Assembly: GCF_014836715.1 (NCBI RefSeq)
Contig: NZ_JACSQI010000004.1
Span: 124,001 to 188,000, forward strand
Length of the DNA stretch: 64,000 nucleotides
Direction of reading: 5' to 3'
Source of the DNA: Escherichia whittamii
GTDB lineage: Bacteria > Pseudomonadota > Gammaproteobacteria > Enterobacterales > Enterobacteriaceae
Below, one piece after another: positions 46,521 to 56,640 of this stretch (within the stretch, counting starts at the first letter, position 1; each line of letters opens with the position of its first letter). Made by a program: the position numbers and the translations under genes. The notes below the pieces were generated by a model, which was not told the origin of the DNA, ran no database searches, and saw nothing but the letters and a program-made list of their open reading frames with translations.

Positions 46521-47330
46521 ATGAGATCGTTAGCTGATTTCGAATTTAATAAAGCACCGCTGTGCGAAGGCATGATCCTGGCTTGCGAAGCAATCCGCCG
46601 CGATTTTCCCTCGCAAGATGTATACGACGAACTGGAGCGTCTCGTTAATCTGGCGAAGGAAGAAATTAGCCAGCTTCTGCCTTTAGAAGAGCAGCTGGGA
46701 AAATTGATCGCGCTGTTTTACGGCGAATGGGGATTTAAAGCCTCACGCGGTGTTTATCGTCTTTCCGATGCATTATGGCTGGATCAGGTGTTAAAAAATC
46801 GGCAGGGCAGTGCGGTATCATTAGGCGCGGTTTTGTTGTGGGTCGCTAATCGTCTCGATTTGCCGCTGCTGCCGGTGATTTTCCCGACGCAGCTCATATT
46901 GCGCATAGAATGCCCGGACGGAGAAATCTGGCTGATTAACCCTTTTAACGGTGAATCATTAAGCGAACATATGCTGGATGTGTGGTTAAAGGGAAATATC
47001 AGCCCGTCTGCGGAACTGTTTTATGAAGACCTGGATGAAGCCGATAACATTGAAGTTATCCGTAAACTGTTGGATACCCTGAAAGCGTCGCTGATGGAAG
47101 AAAATCAGATGGAACTGGCATTACGCACCAGCGAAGCCTTATTACAATTTAACCCGGAAGATCCGTATGAAATTCGCGATCGTGGGTTGATTTACGCGCA
47201 ACTGGATTGCGAACACGTTGCGTTGAATGATTTAAATTATTTCGTTGAACAGTGTCCGGAAGATCCGATCAGCGAAATGATACGTGCGCAAATTAATAAC
47301 ATCGCGCATAAACATATTGTGCTGCATTAA
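46521..47330 (+). CDS. ychA: SirB1 family protein (transglutaminase-like fold plus TPR)
   Basis: 269 residues. An N-terminal transglutaminase-like region (about 1-160) is followed by TPR-like helices (MELALRTSEALLQFNPEDPYEIRDRGLIYAQL region). No clear Cys-His-Asp triad is seen, so enzymatic activity is doubtful. The function is unknown; it stays linked with sirB2 and kdsA across enterobacteria. Confidence 0.94.
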   Translation: MRSLADFEFNKAPLCEGMILACEAIRRDFPSQDVYDELERLVNLAKEEISQLLPLEEQLGKLIALFYGEWGFKASRGVYRLSDALWLDQVLKNRQGSAVSLGAVLLWVANRLDLPLLPVIFPTQLILRIECPDGEIWLINPFNGESLSEHMLDVWLKGNISPSAELFYEDLDEADNIEVIRKLLDTLKASLMEENQMELALRTSEALLQFNPEDPYEIRDRGLIYAQLDCEHVALNDLNYFVEQCPEDPISEMIRAQINNIAHKHIVLH

Positions 47331-47356
47331 TTAATCGACACTTTACTTAAGATTAA

Positions 47357-48220
<864 letters not shown>

Positions 48221-48239
48221 TTTTTTTCTTTTAAATCAG

Positions 48240-48271
48240 AAGCCTTACCATTTATGGTAGGGCTTTTTTAT
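48240..48271 (+). terminator. Terminator of the hemA-kdsA cluster
   Basis: AAGCCTTACCAT / ATGGTAGGGCTT arms with a two-base loop, then TTTTT, 20 bases after the kdsA stop. Confidence 0.92.
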
Positions 48272-48367
48272 GTGTGTCTGATACAAAAAAGGCCGCAGGA
48301 TTATGTCACCCTGCGACCGGTTTCGGGCGCATATTGCCATTACGGCAGCCTGACGCCCGTTTTTACG

Positions 48368-48475
48368 TTACTTCCGGTTACGCCACCAGCTGACAATCGC
48401 TGCGGTAATAATTCCCGCAAGGATCGGTGCTGCCAGGTCGTGCCAGAAAATCACGGCAAACTGCGCGAGCGTCAT
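48368..48475 (-). CDS. ldrA: Type I toxin peptide Ldr (copy 1)
   Basis: 35 residues (MTLAQFAVIFWHDLAAPILA ... VSWWRNRK), the length and pattern of E. coli LdrA and LdrC: one hydrophobic helix with a WW and a basic tail. When overproduced, Ldr peptides enter the inner membrane and stop growth. The mRNA leader, on the minus strand to the right of the ATG, is covered by the antisense RNA at 48527-48597. The symbol follows position only; copy 2 encodes the same peptide. Confidence 0.9.
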   Translation of the reverse strand: MTLAQFAVIFWHDLAAPILAGIITAAIVSWWRNRK

Positions 48476-48526
48476 ATAGCCGCCTTTTTTGTTGTAATGG
48501 CAACATTTCGCGGCTATTCTTGAATT

Positions 48527-48597
48527 GTTCTGGTTCAAGATTAGCCCCCGTTCTGTTATCAGGTTTTACCTCTCAACGTGCGGGGGTTTTCTCTTTC
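48527..48597 (+). ncRNA. rdlA: Rdl antisense RNA (copy 1)
   Basis: A plus-strand transcript of about 70 nt antisense to the ldr leader. The promoter is visible: TTGTAA at 48492-48497, 17-bp spacer, TATTCT at 48515-48520. It ends in a strong terminator, GCCCCCG paired with CGGGGGT and followed by TTTCTCTTT. In E. coli Rdl RNAs block translation of ldr. Confidence 0.85.
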
Positions 48598-48906
48598 CAG
48601 CAACCAATGCCGCCAGGGATAAAGCCCCCACAACATTGCGCCTCACCGGATAACTCCGGCTTGGTGTGGATTCTATATCTCAAGTCTTCGTTACTTCATC
48701 CCTGTAATATTGGCAATGCTGCATGCGTTCCGGCTTTTAATCAGTTGTTGCAGTCGTTTCATGAGTGCTCTGGACGAGCTTCCGGAGCGGGTTGCCAGTG
48801 TTTACTTGCGGCAGAGATAAACACAAAAAAGGCCGCAGGATTATGTCACCCTGCGGCCGGTTTCGGGCACATATTGCCATTACGGCAGCCTGACGCCCGT
48901 TTTACG

Positions 48907-49014
48907 TTACTTCCGGTTACGCCACCAGCTGACAATCGCTGCGGTAATAATTCCCGCAAGGATCGGTGCTGCCAGGTCGTGCCAGAAAATCACGGCAAAC
49001 TGCGCGAGCGTCAT
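48907..49014 (-). CDS. ldrB: Type I toxin peptide Ldr (copy 2)
   Basis: 35 residues, identical in sequence to copy 1 539 bases away. Same hydrophobic helix and basic tail. Expressed from the minus strand and covered by the second antisense RNA. The symbol is by position; either copy may correspond to ldrA, ldrB or ldrC of K-12. Confidence 0.9.
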   Translation of the reverse strand: MTLAQFAVIFWHDLAAPILAGIITAAIVSWWRNRK

Positions 49015-49065
49015 ATAGCCGCCTTTTTTGTTGTAATGGCAACATTTCGCGGCTATTCTTGAATT

Positions 49066-49136
49066 GTTCTGGTTCAAGATTAGCCCCCGTTCTGTTATCA
49101 GGTTTTACCTCTCAACGTGCGGGGGTTTTCTCTTTC
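49066..49136 (+). ncRNA. rdlB: Rdl antisense RNA (copy 2)
   Basis: Same promoter (TTGTAA, 17 bp, TATTCT) and same GC-rich terminator (GCCCCCG / CGGGGG, then TTTTCTCTTT) as copy 1, offset by 539 bases. It would pair with the leader of the second ldr mRNA; being identical, the two RNAs could also act on each other's target. Confidence 0.83.
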
Positions 49137-49372
49137 CAGCAACCAATGCCGCCAGGGATAAAGCCCCCACAACATTGCGCCTCACCGGATAACTCCGGCT
49201 TGGTGTCGATACTACGTCTCAACTCATCTTCACTTCATCCCTGAAGTGTTTGCAATGAAGAGTGCATTCCGGTTTTTCAACAGCTCTTGCAGCGGTTTCG
49301 TGTAGGTTGTGGTACAGGCTCGCAAATCTGATTAACGACCTGTTCAGGTAGTATGAAGAAATACAATACGCA

Positions 49373-49424
49373 GACATTTATATTATCTCCCCCGATTTCC
49401 GTCATCGGAGGAGATATAAATGTC
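49373..49424. repeat. Long inverted repeat at the chaA stop
   Basis: Arms starting GACATTTATA and ending TATAAATGTC, about 21-24 bases each with a three-base bulge and one mismatch, around a 6-7 base loop. The right arm runs two bases into the chaA stop codon. There is no T-run on the minus strand, so it is more like an RNA-end or RNase-stop hairpin than a simple terminator. Confidence 0.7.
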
Positions 49425-50523
49425 AGGCAAATATTGTCATTAAATAAGCCGCAAACAGTGCCAGATGCGCCGCGCCGTTGAGCACGTTAGTACGGCCGGT
49501 TGAAAATGAAATATGGCACAGTACTAAAGAGGCTACCATTACCACCATTTCTGGTGCGCCCAGAGCAAACTGCAATTCATTACCCGTCATAAAGGCGATA
49601 AGCGTTACAACGGGTACGGTAAGCGAGATAGTCGCTAATACCGAGCCAAAGAACAGATTCATCGCGCGCTGGACCTGGTTGCTTAAAACTGCTTTTAACG
49701 CGCCTAAACCTTCCGGCGACAGAATCAATAGCGCCACCAGGAAACCGGTAAAGGCCACCGGCGCATTCATGCTGGTGAGCAATGTTTCTAGCGGGCTGGC
49801 GTTCATTTTGGTGACCGCAATAACGGCAATTAGATGGATAATCAACCAGATGGCATGCCACAGGCTGCTATGAGCAGACGGTTTGCCATGATGTGGATCG
49901 TCATCATCACTGTCATCTTCATGCTCATAGACAAACAGACTTTGATGCGTTTTGGTTTGAATCAGCAAAAATACGCCGTACATCGCTGCGGAAATTAATG
50001 CCACAAGTAACGCCTGACCGGTCGAAAAATTCGCTGCAGGCAGCGCCATCGGAAATACCAGCACGATTATGGCTAATGGGAACAGGGCAATTAAATACTG
50101 TTTAATACCAAACAGATTCATATATTGGGTAGCAAATTTACGTCCACCCAGCAGTAATGAAAAACCAACCAGTCCGCCGGTAACAATCATAATGATTGAA
50201 TAGAGCGTATCTCGCATTAATGTCGGCGCTGCATCGCCGGTCGCCATTAAGGCTGAAATCAAACTGACTTCAAGAATAACGACGGAAAGGCTAAGAATAA
50301 GCGAACCGTAAGGTTCACCCAGACGATGGGCTAGTACGTCCGCATGACGGACAACACTAAAAGCACTGCTTAAAATACCAATAAGAGCAAGAAGGTTGAT
50401 GCCAATAACCACTGGTAGTGTTTGGCTGCTTCCCCACAGGGACAGCACTACCAGCGCCAGAACCGGGAAAATAAGCGAAGTCTCCTTGTGGCGGGTTTTC
50501 ACCGCCTCGTGAGCATTTGTCAT
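49423..50523 (-). CDS. chaA: Ca2+(Na+, K+)/H+ antiporter ChaA
   Basis: 366 residues with about 11 membrane helices and a central acidic/His loop (EHEDDSDDDDPHHGK). CaCA-family antiporter that exports Na+, K+ or Ca2+ at alkaline pH. Divergent from chaB and chaC. Confidence 0.96.
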   Translation of the reverse strand: MTNAHEAVKTRHKETSLIFPVLALVVLSLWGSSQTLPVVIGINLLALIGILSSAFSVVRHADVLAHRLGEPYGSLILSLSVVILEVSLISALMATGDAAPTLMRDTLYSIIMIVTGGLVGFSLLLGGRKFATQYMNLFGIKQYLIALFPLAIIVLVFPMALPAANFSTGQALLVALISAAMYGVFLLIQTKTHQSLFVYEHEDDSDDDDPHHGKPSAHSSLWHAIWLIIHLIAVIAVTKMNASPLETLLTSMNAPVAFTGFLVALLILSPEGLGALKAVLSNQVQRAMNLFFGSVLATISLTVPVVTLIAFMTGNELQFALGAPEMVVMVASLVLCHISFSTGRTNVLNGAAHLALFAAYLMTIFA

Positions 50524-50791
50524 TATGGTTATCCTTTGCAGATGAATTTGTCGGAAATGTAATAAATAGGCAGGAAAAATAACAGAAAGTGTCAGGATAT
50601 CGGTAACATTTTACGAATTTTTACCCCTCTGTCGATTTTTTACTCTTCGGAGCATAAAAATAAGCGACGTGTTTAGACAATGTTTGTATTAGCTTCTCTT
50701 AAGAAGAGTCTGACGTGAGAATTCTTATGTTTTAGCAAGAGAGGATATTGTTGACCACACTTAATGTTCACCTTTGAAAAAGGACTCAACA
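50524..50791. promoter_or_regulatory. Divergent control region chaA / chaB
   Basis: 268 bases without a gene. AAAAAGGA stands at the right distance before the chaB ATG. No operator was recognised. Confidence 0.45.
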
Positions 50792-51007
50792 ATGCCATAT
50801 AAAACGAAAAGCGATCTGCCGGAAAGCGTAAAACACGTTTTACCCACTCATGCCCAGGATATCTATAAAGAGGCATTCAACAGCGCCTGGGAGCAATATA
50901 AAGATAAAGAAGACCGGCGTGATGATGCCAGTCGTGAAGAGACAGCGCATAAAGTGGCCTGGGCAGCAGTGAAACATGAATATGCCAAAAGGGATGATGA
51001 TAAATGA
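50792..51007 (+). CDS. chaB: ChaB, C-terminally shortened by a stop codon
   Basis: 71 residues (MPYKTKSDLPESVKHVLP ...) against 76 in K-12. The codon TGG of K-12 (Trp72) reads TGA here at 51005-51007, so the last five residues (WHKKS) are lost; their codons are still present after the stop. The ChaB fold (about 10-70) is complete, so the protein may still work. ChaB is a putative regulator of ChaA; the evidence for this is thin. Confidence 0.9.
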   Translation: MPYKTKSDLPESVKHVLPTHAQDIYKEAFNSAWEQYKDKEDRRDDASREETAHKVAWAAVKHEYAKRDDDK

Positions 51008-51179
51008 CATAAAAAATCGTAAAACCCAGCGGCAAGTTAAAGCTATTCGTGCGATGTTGCCTTGCAAGTGGTCTGTGGATTGCATATTGTCCCAATAGTG
51101 GTTTCAAAATGAGCAGTAAAAATGTCCGGAAGACACCAAAAAGTTGTCGCAGGGAAGTATGCAGTGGCGGAGGTGTAAG

Positions 51180-51878
51180 GTGATAACGCGTGATTTCTTG
51201 ATGAATGCCGATTGTAAAACGGCATTTGGTGCCATTGAAGAATCACTCTTATGGTCGGCAGAACAACGGGCGGCCTCGCTGGCGGCGACGCTGTCTTGTC
51301 GACCTGATGAGGGACCGGTGTGGATCTTCGGCTATGGTTCATTAATGTGGAATCCGGCGCTGGAGTTTACCGAGTCATGTACCGGTACGCTGGTTGGGTG
51401 GCATCGCGCTTTCTGTTTGCGGCTTACTGCCGGGCGGGGGACTGCGCACCAGCCGGGGAGGATGCTTGCACTGAAAGAGGGCGGACGTACCACGGGGGTT
51501 GCGTATCGTCTGCCGGAAGCGTCTCTGGAGCAGGAGCTGACCTTACTGTGGAAGCGTGAGATGATTACGGGCTGTTATCTGCCGTCCTGGTGTCAGCTTC
51601 ATCTTGATGATGGACGCACCGTCAATGCGCTGGTGTTCATTATGGACCCACGCCATCCAGAGTATGAATCCGATACCCGCGCTCAGGTGATTGCCCCGTT
51701 GATTGCTGCGGCGAGTGGGCCACTAGGAACTAACGCACAGTACTTGTTTTCCCTGGAGCAAGCGCTTAACAAACTGGGGATGCAGGATGACGGGCTGAGT
51801 GATTTACTGGTGTCGGTGAAAAAACTTCTCGCGGAAAATTTCCCGGATGGTGTGTTAAGGCCCGAGTTTGCCCGATGA
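51180..51878 (+). CDS. chaC: Glutathione-specific gamma-glutamylcyclotransferase ChaC
   Basis: 232 residues from a GTG at 51180 (ITRDFLMNADCKT), as in K-12. The signature FGYGSLMW at about 50-57 and catalytic Glu in the GCYLPSWCQ region mark the ChaC family. It degrades glutathione to 5-oxoproline and Cys-Gly. An upstream in-frame ATG at 51144 would add 12 residues that look unnatural. Confidence 0.94.
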   Translation: MITRDFLMNADCKTAFGAIEESLLWSAEQRAASLAATLSCRPDEGPVWIFGYGSLMWNPALEFTESCTGTLVGWHRAFCLRLTAGRGTAHQPGRMLALKEGGRTTGVAYRLPEASLEQELTLLWKREMITGCYLPSWCQLHLDDGRTVNALVFIMDPRHPEYESDTRAQVIAPLIAAASGPLGTNAQYLFSLEQALNKLGMQDDGLSDLLVSVKKLLAENFPDGVLRPEFAR

Positions 51879-51929
51879 AACATTTTAGCTGTGGGGCATC
51901 TCTATTATCCTGAGCGCCCCATACTTAAG

Positions 51930-52283
51930 TTAAAATGTGAGCACTTTATCGGCAAGCAGCGTCCATTGCGCCAGTTCTACCAGAGTACCAATTTCCACTC
52001 CATCAATCAGTGGAAGTGTGCTGATGCCACGACCATCGGTGCAGGTTTTGCACAATTTCACAGGCACATTTTGCGCCGTGAGGATCTCCAGCATTTGCTG
52101 AATGTTATAGCCTTCCCCAGGTTTTTGTCCGCGCAATCCGGCAGTAACCGCATCAGACATCAGGAATAGACGCAGATCCAGGTAGCTCTCTTGCTCTCGT
52201 AGCGCAATGGCCAGCCGCAGGCTGTTAAATAAGGATTCGCTCCCGTAGGGCGCGCCATTGGCAACGATCACGATTCTTTGCAT
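51930..52283 (-). CDS. ychN: DsrE/F-like sulfur-relay protein YchN
   Basis: 117 residues. The conserved Cys lies in LCKTCTDGRG. The structure of the K-12 protein is a homohexamer of the DsrE/YchN fold; a role in sulfur transfer is inferred. Convergent with chaC. Confidence 0.95.
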   Translation of the reverse strand: MQRIVIVANGAPYGSESLFNSLRLAIALREQESYLDLRLFLMSDAVTAGLRGQKPGEGYNIQQMLEILTAQNVPVKLCKTCTDGRGISTLPLIDGVEIGTLVELAQWTLLADKVLTF

Positions 52284-52467
52284 TATTTACTCCTGTATTC
52301 AGGGAATTAGATGTTCAATTTCTATCTTACAGCTTGTGTGCTGTCTGACCAATCCGTCGCATTTTTTAGGATTTTTCATAAAGCATGCAAAAGTACAAGA
52401 TAAATTACCAGTAATCGTTATTCTATAAAGCTGCAGCTGTTCATTTTTATTGGAAATTACTGACGTT

Positions 52468-53862
52468 TTGAGCCGTTTCGTCCCTCGCATTATCGCAATT
52501 TGTGTACTCTTGCTGCTGGCAGGCGGTATAGCTAGCGCACAGTCCTCCTTTAAGCAGCAAGCGGCAAATCCGTTTGATAACGACAATGACGATCTGCCTG
52601 ATTTAGGAATGGCTGCGGAAAGCCATGACGGTGAAAAACATTTTGCTGAAATTGTGAAAGATTTTGGTGAAACCAGTATGACTGATAACGGTCAGGGTAC
52701 CGGAGAGCAGGCGAGAGCTTTTGCATTGGGAAAAGTCCGCGATGCGCTTAGTCAGCAGGTCAATCAGCACGTGGAATCCTGGCTTTCGCCGTGGGGGAAC
52801 GCCAGTGTCGACGTCAAAGTGGATAACGAAGGACATTTTACAGGTAGCCGGGGGAGCTGGTTTGTACCGCTACAGGATAACGAGCGTTATCTTACATGGA
52901 GCCAGATTGGGCTCACTCAGCAGGATGATGGTCTGGTCAGTAACCTTGGCGCGGGTCAACGCTGGGCGCACGGCAGCTGGTTGCTGGGATACAATACCTT
53001 TTATGACAACTTGCTGGACGAAAATCTCCAGCGTGCTGGATTTGGTGCTGAAGCCTGGGGCGAATATCTGCGCCTGTCTGCAAATTATTATCAGCCTTTT
53101 GCCTCCTGGCGTGAACAGACTGCCACACTCGAGCAACGAATGGCGCGTGGTTACGACTTGACGGCCCGGATGCGAATGCCGTTTTACCAGCATATCAACA
53201 CCAGCGTTAGCATCGAACAATATTTTGGTCAGAGTGTTGATTTGTTTAACACCGGTACGGGTTATCACAATCCCGTCGCTTTGAGTCTTGGGCTAAATTA
53301 CACGCCTGTCCCACTCGTTACTGTAACCGCCCTGCATAAACAGGGGGAAAGTGGAGAACGGCAAAATAACCTCGGCCTGAATATTAACTACCGCTTTGGC
53401 GTGCCGCTCAACAAACAGCTTTCTGCTGGCGAAGTTGCTGAAAGCCAGTCACTACGCGGCAGTCGCTATGACAATCCGCAGCGAAATAATCTGCCGACTA
53501 TTGAGTATCGGCAGCGTAAAACCTTAACGGTGTTTCTGGCGACGCCGCCCTGGGATCTTAAACCTGGTGAAACCGTGCCACTGAAATTACAAATTCGCAG
53601 TCATTACGGTATTCGGCAATTGATCTGGCAGGGAGATACGCAGATGTTAAGTCTGACATCGGGAGCGACAGCCAATAGTGCGGATGGCTGGACGTTGATC
53701 ATGCCGGACTGGCAGAGTGGGGAAGGGGCGAGCAATCAATGGCGATTGTCGGTAGTGGTGGAGGATAACCAGGGGCAGCGTGTCTCCTCCAATGAGATCA
53801 CGCTAAAGCTTGTCGAACCTTTCGACGTAATGTCGAACGACGAACCTCTCTGGGAACCGTAA
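52468..53862 (+). CDS. ychO: Invasin/intimin-like inverse autotransporter YchO
   Basis: 464 residues from a TTG at 52468 (SRFVPRIIAICVLL), giving the family length; an in-frame TTG at 52450 is less likely. A signal peptide ends at about ...ASAQS. The inverse autotransporter beta-barrel (about 60-330, GSRGSWFVPLQDNERYLTWSQ region) is followed by one Ig-like domain (about 355-460). Some E. coli work links it to adhesion and invasion. It has many changes from K-12 YchO, mostly in the signal and N-terminal part. It is convergent with narL. Confidence 0.93.
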   Translation: MSRFVPRIIAICVLLLLAGGIASAQSSFKQQAANPFDNDNDDLPDLGMAAESHDGEKHFAEIVKDFGETSMTDNGQGTGEQARAFALGKVRDALSQQVNQHVESWLSPWGNASVDVKVDNEGHFTGSRGSWFVPLQDNERYLTWSQIGLTQQDDGLVSNLGAGQRWAHGSWLLGYNTFYDNLLDENLQRAGFGAEAWGEYLRLSANYYQPFASWREQTATLEQRMARGYDLTARMRMPFYQHINTSVSIEQYFGQSVDLFNTGTGYHNPVALSLGLNYTPVPLVTVTALHKQGESGERQNNLGLNINYRFGVPLNKQLSAGEVAESQSLRGSRYDNPQRNNLPTIEYRQRKTLTVFLATPPWDLKPGETVPLKLQIRSHYGIRQLIWQGDTQMLSLTSGATANSADGWTLIMPDWQSGEGASNQWRLSVVVEDNQGQRVSSNEITLKLVEPFDVMSNDEPLWEP

Positions 53863-54513
53863 TCAGAAAATACGTTCCTGATGCACCCATACCGCAGCTT
53901 CTACACGAGATTTGAGCTTCATTTTTTTCAGCATGTGTTTCACATGCACTTTAACCGTGCTTTCAGTGATGTCCAGGCGACGGGCAATCATCTTATTCGG
54001 TAAGCCCTGGGCTATTAGTTTTAGAATGTCGCGTTCACGTGGAGTTAACTGGTTAACATCACGCTCAGTAGTCGCGCGATTAGCGCGCAGGCTGGCGGCC
54101 AGAACAGGGGTTAACGCTTCGCTTAAGACCATTTCGCCAGCGGCAGCCTGATGCAATGCTTTCAGCAAATCTTCTGGCTCCATATCTTTTAACAGATAGC
54201 CATCTGCACCGCGTTTCAATGCGGTTACCACGTCCTCTTCATGATTAGAGACGCTGAACACCACAATGCGGCCGGAGAGGGATTTTTCGCGCAGTTTATC
54301 CAGCGTTTCCAGACCGTTCATGCCGGGCATATTTAGATCAAGCAGAATCAGATCAGGATCGAGCGTCTCTGCCAGTTCAATACCCTGTTCGCCATTACTT
54401 GCTTCGCCAACCACCGTGATATCCGGTGCCATACTGATAAGCTGTTTCACGCCAGTTCGCAGCATCGGATGATCGTCGATCAGCAGGATAGTAGCCGGTT
54501 CCTGATTACTCAT
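53863..54513 (-). CDS. narL: Nitrate/nitrite response regulator NarL
   Basis: 216 residues from the ATG at 54513 ([16 protein letters not shown]). Phospho-acceptor Asp59 in [10 protein letters not shown] and a C-terminal LuxR-type helix-turn-helix ([25 protein letters not shown]). Phosphorylated by NarX or NarQ when nitrate is present; it binds TACYNMT heptamers at narG and narK. Its start overlaps the narX stop by 8 bases. Confidence 0.98.
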   Translation of the reverse strand: MSNQEPATILLIDDHPMLRTGVKQLISMAPDITVVGEASNGEQGIELAETLDPDLILLDLNMPGMNGLETLDKLREKSLSGRIVVFSVSNHEEDVVTALKRGADGYLLKDMEPEDLLKALHQAAAGEMVLSEALTPVLAASLRANRATTERDVNQLTPRERDILKLIAQGLPNKMIARRLDITESTVKVHVKHMLKKMKLKSRVEAAVWVHQERIF

Positions 54514-56302
54514 GGGTATCTCCTTGGACGTCTGTGAAAGTTTTTTCGGGAATAAAGGTGACGACCACTTCAGTGCCACCTGATTCACGACGGCGGACGC
54601 GGCAGTCGCCACGTAAACTTTGCGCACGGTCGCGCATAATTATCATGCCGTAGTGATTGCTGCGGATGGCATTTTCAGGCACGCCGCAGCCATTATCCTG
54701 AACGGTCAGTTTTACCTGATTATCGTTTTGCGCCACCGTAACCACCACCTCACTTGCTTGCGAATGTTTGAGGGCGTTACTTAATGCCTCACGGGCAATT
54801 TGCAACAGATGGATCGCCTGATGTGAAGGCACCAGACGTGGCGGCAATTGGTAATCCAGCTTCACCGGGAAGCCAAATTTGGCGCTGTACTCTTCGCAGC
54901 TCGCCTCCAGTGCGGGGCGTAATCCTGGTTCGGTGAGCTGTAAACGGAATGTGGTGAGTAACTCACGCAACTGCGCCCAGGACGCATTCAGTTCGTTACG
55001 GATCTGGCTTAACAGTTCGCGACTGCTTTCTGGCAGCGCGTCGCCTTGCATCTGTAAACAACTGACCTGCATTTTCATGCAAGAGAGCGATTGAGCAATA
55101 GAATCATGCAGTTCGCGCGCAATGGTGGCACGCTCTTCCATCACGATCAACTGCTGCTGGCGTTCCTGATGGCGATCCAGCGCCAGCGTGGCGGTGAGTT
55201 GCTCAACCAGCGTATCCACCAGTTGCTGTTGGTCATGGCTAAGGTGACGTCCTTGCGGCAGGGTTGCCAGCAAAATGCCGTATTGCAGATGAGAGTCTGC
55301 CAGCCGCCATTTCAGGGTAGTGCCGCGATCGCCTACGGGTAAAACGCCACGTGGGCAGAGATGGCAGCCTTTATCATCGCAAGTCATATCTGGCTGACAG
55401 GTGAATTCCTGATGATTTTCTTCATCTTCCGTGTCATATACCCGTAGTTCGATATCACGCAACAGGGTTAAGTTTTGTAGACCATTAAGCACAGGCGACA
55501 GGCGTTCACACAGCGGAGCGCGGGAATGCAAACGGCGGTTGGCCTGCCACAAAAAAGAGAGAATCTGATTTTTATGCTCCAGTCCGGCGGTTTTCTCCTG
55601 TACCCGCTGCTCAAGTACGGCATAACTTTCCGCCAGTTCAGCAGACATATTGTTCAGTGCAGTCCCCAACATCGCCATCTCGTTGCGTCCACTAATATTC
55701 GCTCTCTTACTAAAATCGCGATGACTGACGGCGCTGGCCATCGCCAGTAGTTGTCGCCACGGTTGAAGCAAACGCGCGCGCAACCAGATAATGGTAAACA
55801 CCAGTAAAAGCGCCATAAAGACCGCCATTACCCGGTGGACCAGTACAACCGTCTCAATACGCGTTTCGGTGGTGCGATCGAAACCAGAAACCAGCTTATC
55901 AAGCCCGGCAACAAACTGGCTGACGTCTGCCGACACCGTTTCGCGGTTTTGTGCGCGCAACAGTGCAGGAATCAGTTCATTGCGCCAGTAATCCTGTAGC
56001 CCCTGCAATTGCGCCAGTTGGCCGTCTCGTTCCGCTGCCCGAGTTAACTCTGTACTAAATGCTGTCTGTTCCATCTCTTTGATTAAGGGCTTGTCATTCT
56101 CGCTTAATGGCACAGCCGCCAGCAGACGGTAGCTTTGCATGCGCAGCGATCCCGCTTTGTTAATCGCATGGGCGCTGCCCTGAACGCCCTGTACCAGCCA
56201 GCCAGAAACTGCCATCCCCGCCAGTCCAATGGCGGTAGAAAGCAAAACGATCAGCGCAACCTGATTAACCAGGGTGAGCGGAGAGAGACAACGTTTAAGC
56301 AT
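54506..56302 (-). CDS. narX: Nitrate/nitrite sensor histidine kinase NarX
   Basis: 598 residues from the ATG at 56302 ([15 protein letters not shown]). Two membrane helices bound a periplasmic part with the P-box [11 protein letters not shown] that binds nitrate; HAMP, a central module with Cys ([18 protein letters not shown]) and a HPK7 kinase core with phospho-His in [10 protein letters not shown] follow. It is divergent from narK. Confidence 0.98.
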   Translation of the reverse strand: MLKRCLSPLTLVNQVALIVLLSTAIGLAGMAVSGWLVQGVQGSAHAINKAGSLRMQSYRLLAAVPLSENDKPLIKEMEQTAFSTELTRAAERDGQLAQLQGLQDYWRNELIPALLRAQNRETVSADVSQFVAGLDKLVSGFDRTTETRIETVVLVHRVMAVFMALLLVFTIIWLRARLLQPWRQLLAMASAVSHRDFSKRANISGRNEMAMLGTALNNMSAELAESYAVLEQRVQEKTAGLEHKNQILSFLWQANRRLHSRAPLCERLSPVLNGLQNLTLLRDIELRVYDTEDEENHQEFTCQPDMTCDDKGCHLCPRGVLPVGDRGTTLKWRLADSHLQYGILLATLPQGRHLSHDQQQLVDTLVEQLTATLALDRHQERQQQLIVMEERATIARELHDSIAQSLSCMKMQVSCLQMQGDALPESSRELLSQIRNELNASWAQLRELLTTFRLQLTEPGLRPALEASCEEYSAKFGFPVKLDYQLPPRLVPSHQAIHLLQIAREALSNALKHSQASEVVVTVAQNDNQVKLTVQDNGCGVPENAIRSNHYGMIIMRDRAQSLRGDCRVRRRESGGTEVVVTFIPEKTFTDVQGDTHE

Positions 56303-56640
56303 ATAAACCTCTTCCTTCAGGCTTTGAATGAGCAATAACCTTAATGAATGTGATGATACATTCTGGAATGAAGGTATTCTCGGCTATTGGCTGAAGTATA
56401 CCCATACCCGGAAAGAGTTACTCCTTATTTGCCGTGTGGTTAGGTGATTTACATCAGTAAGGGTAGGGATTTTACAGTGCCGTGAAAAATCACAAAATTT
56501 TTATGAAATCTCTGTACTCACTATGGGTAATGATAAATATCAATGATAGATAAAGTTATATTGTCGTTTGATTTACATCAAATTGCCTTTGGCTACAGCC
56601 ACTAAGGTGGCAGACATCGAAACGAGTATCAGAGGTGTCT
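56303..56640. promoter_or_regulatory. narX / narK control region with FNR and NarL sites
   Basis: A perfect FNR box TTGATTTACATCAA at 56568-56581 and a second, ATGATAAATATCAA, at 56530-56543, are 38 bases apart, exactly as the -41.5 and -79.5 sites of K-12 narK. A third, GTGATTTACATCAG at 56444-56457, may serve narX. NarL heptamers (TACYNMT) occur at 56399-56405, 56419-56425 and, reversed, at 56523-56529. The layout predicts anaerobic, nitrate-induced expression. Confidence 0.9.

Larger units (their letters stand above)
48283..48822. repeat. LDR repeat, copy 1
   Basis: First of two long direct repeats with a period of 539-540 bases. The first 385 bases (to about 48667) match copy 2 at 48823 onward almost base for base, with single differences such as GCGACC/GCGGCC, GGGCGC/GGGCAC and one extra T. 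The rest is clearly related but has drifted. Each unit carries one ldr toxin gene and one rdl RNA. K-12 has three such units here (LDR-A, -B, -C). Confidence 0.92.
48823..49330. repeat. LDR repeat, copy 2
   Basis: Second unit of the direct repeat. Close identity with copy 1 to about 49206, then a related but drifted part to about 49300, where the chaA side begins. No third unit follows. Confidence 0.9.

Noticed and set aside
48427-49062. A 211-codon plus-strand frame across the LDR array, with internal sequence duplication
   Set aside because: The repeats come from the duplicated LDR DNA; the real products are the minus-strand ldr peptides and the plus-strand rdl RNAs.
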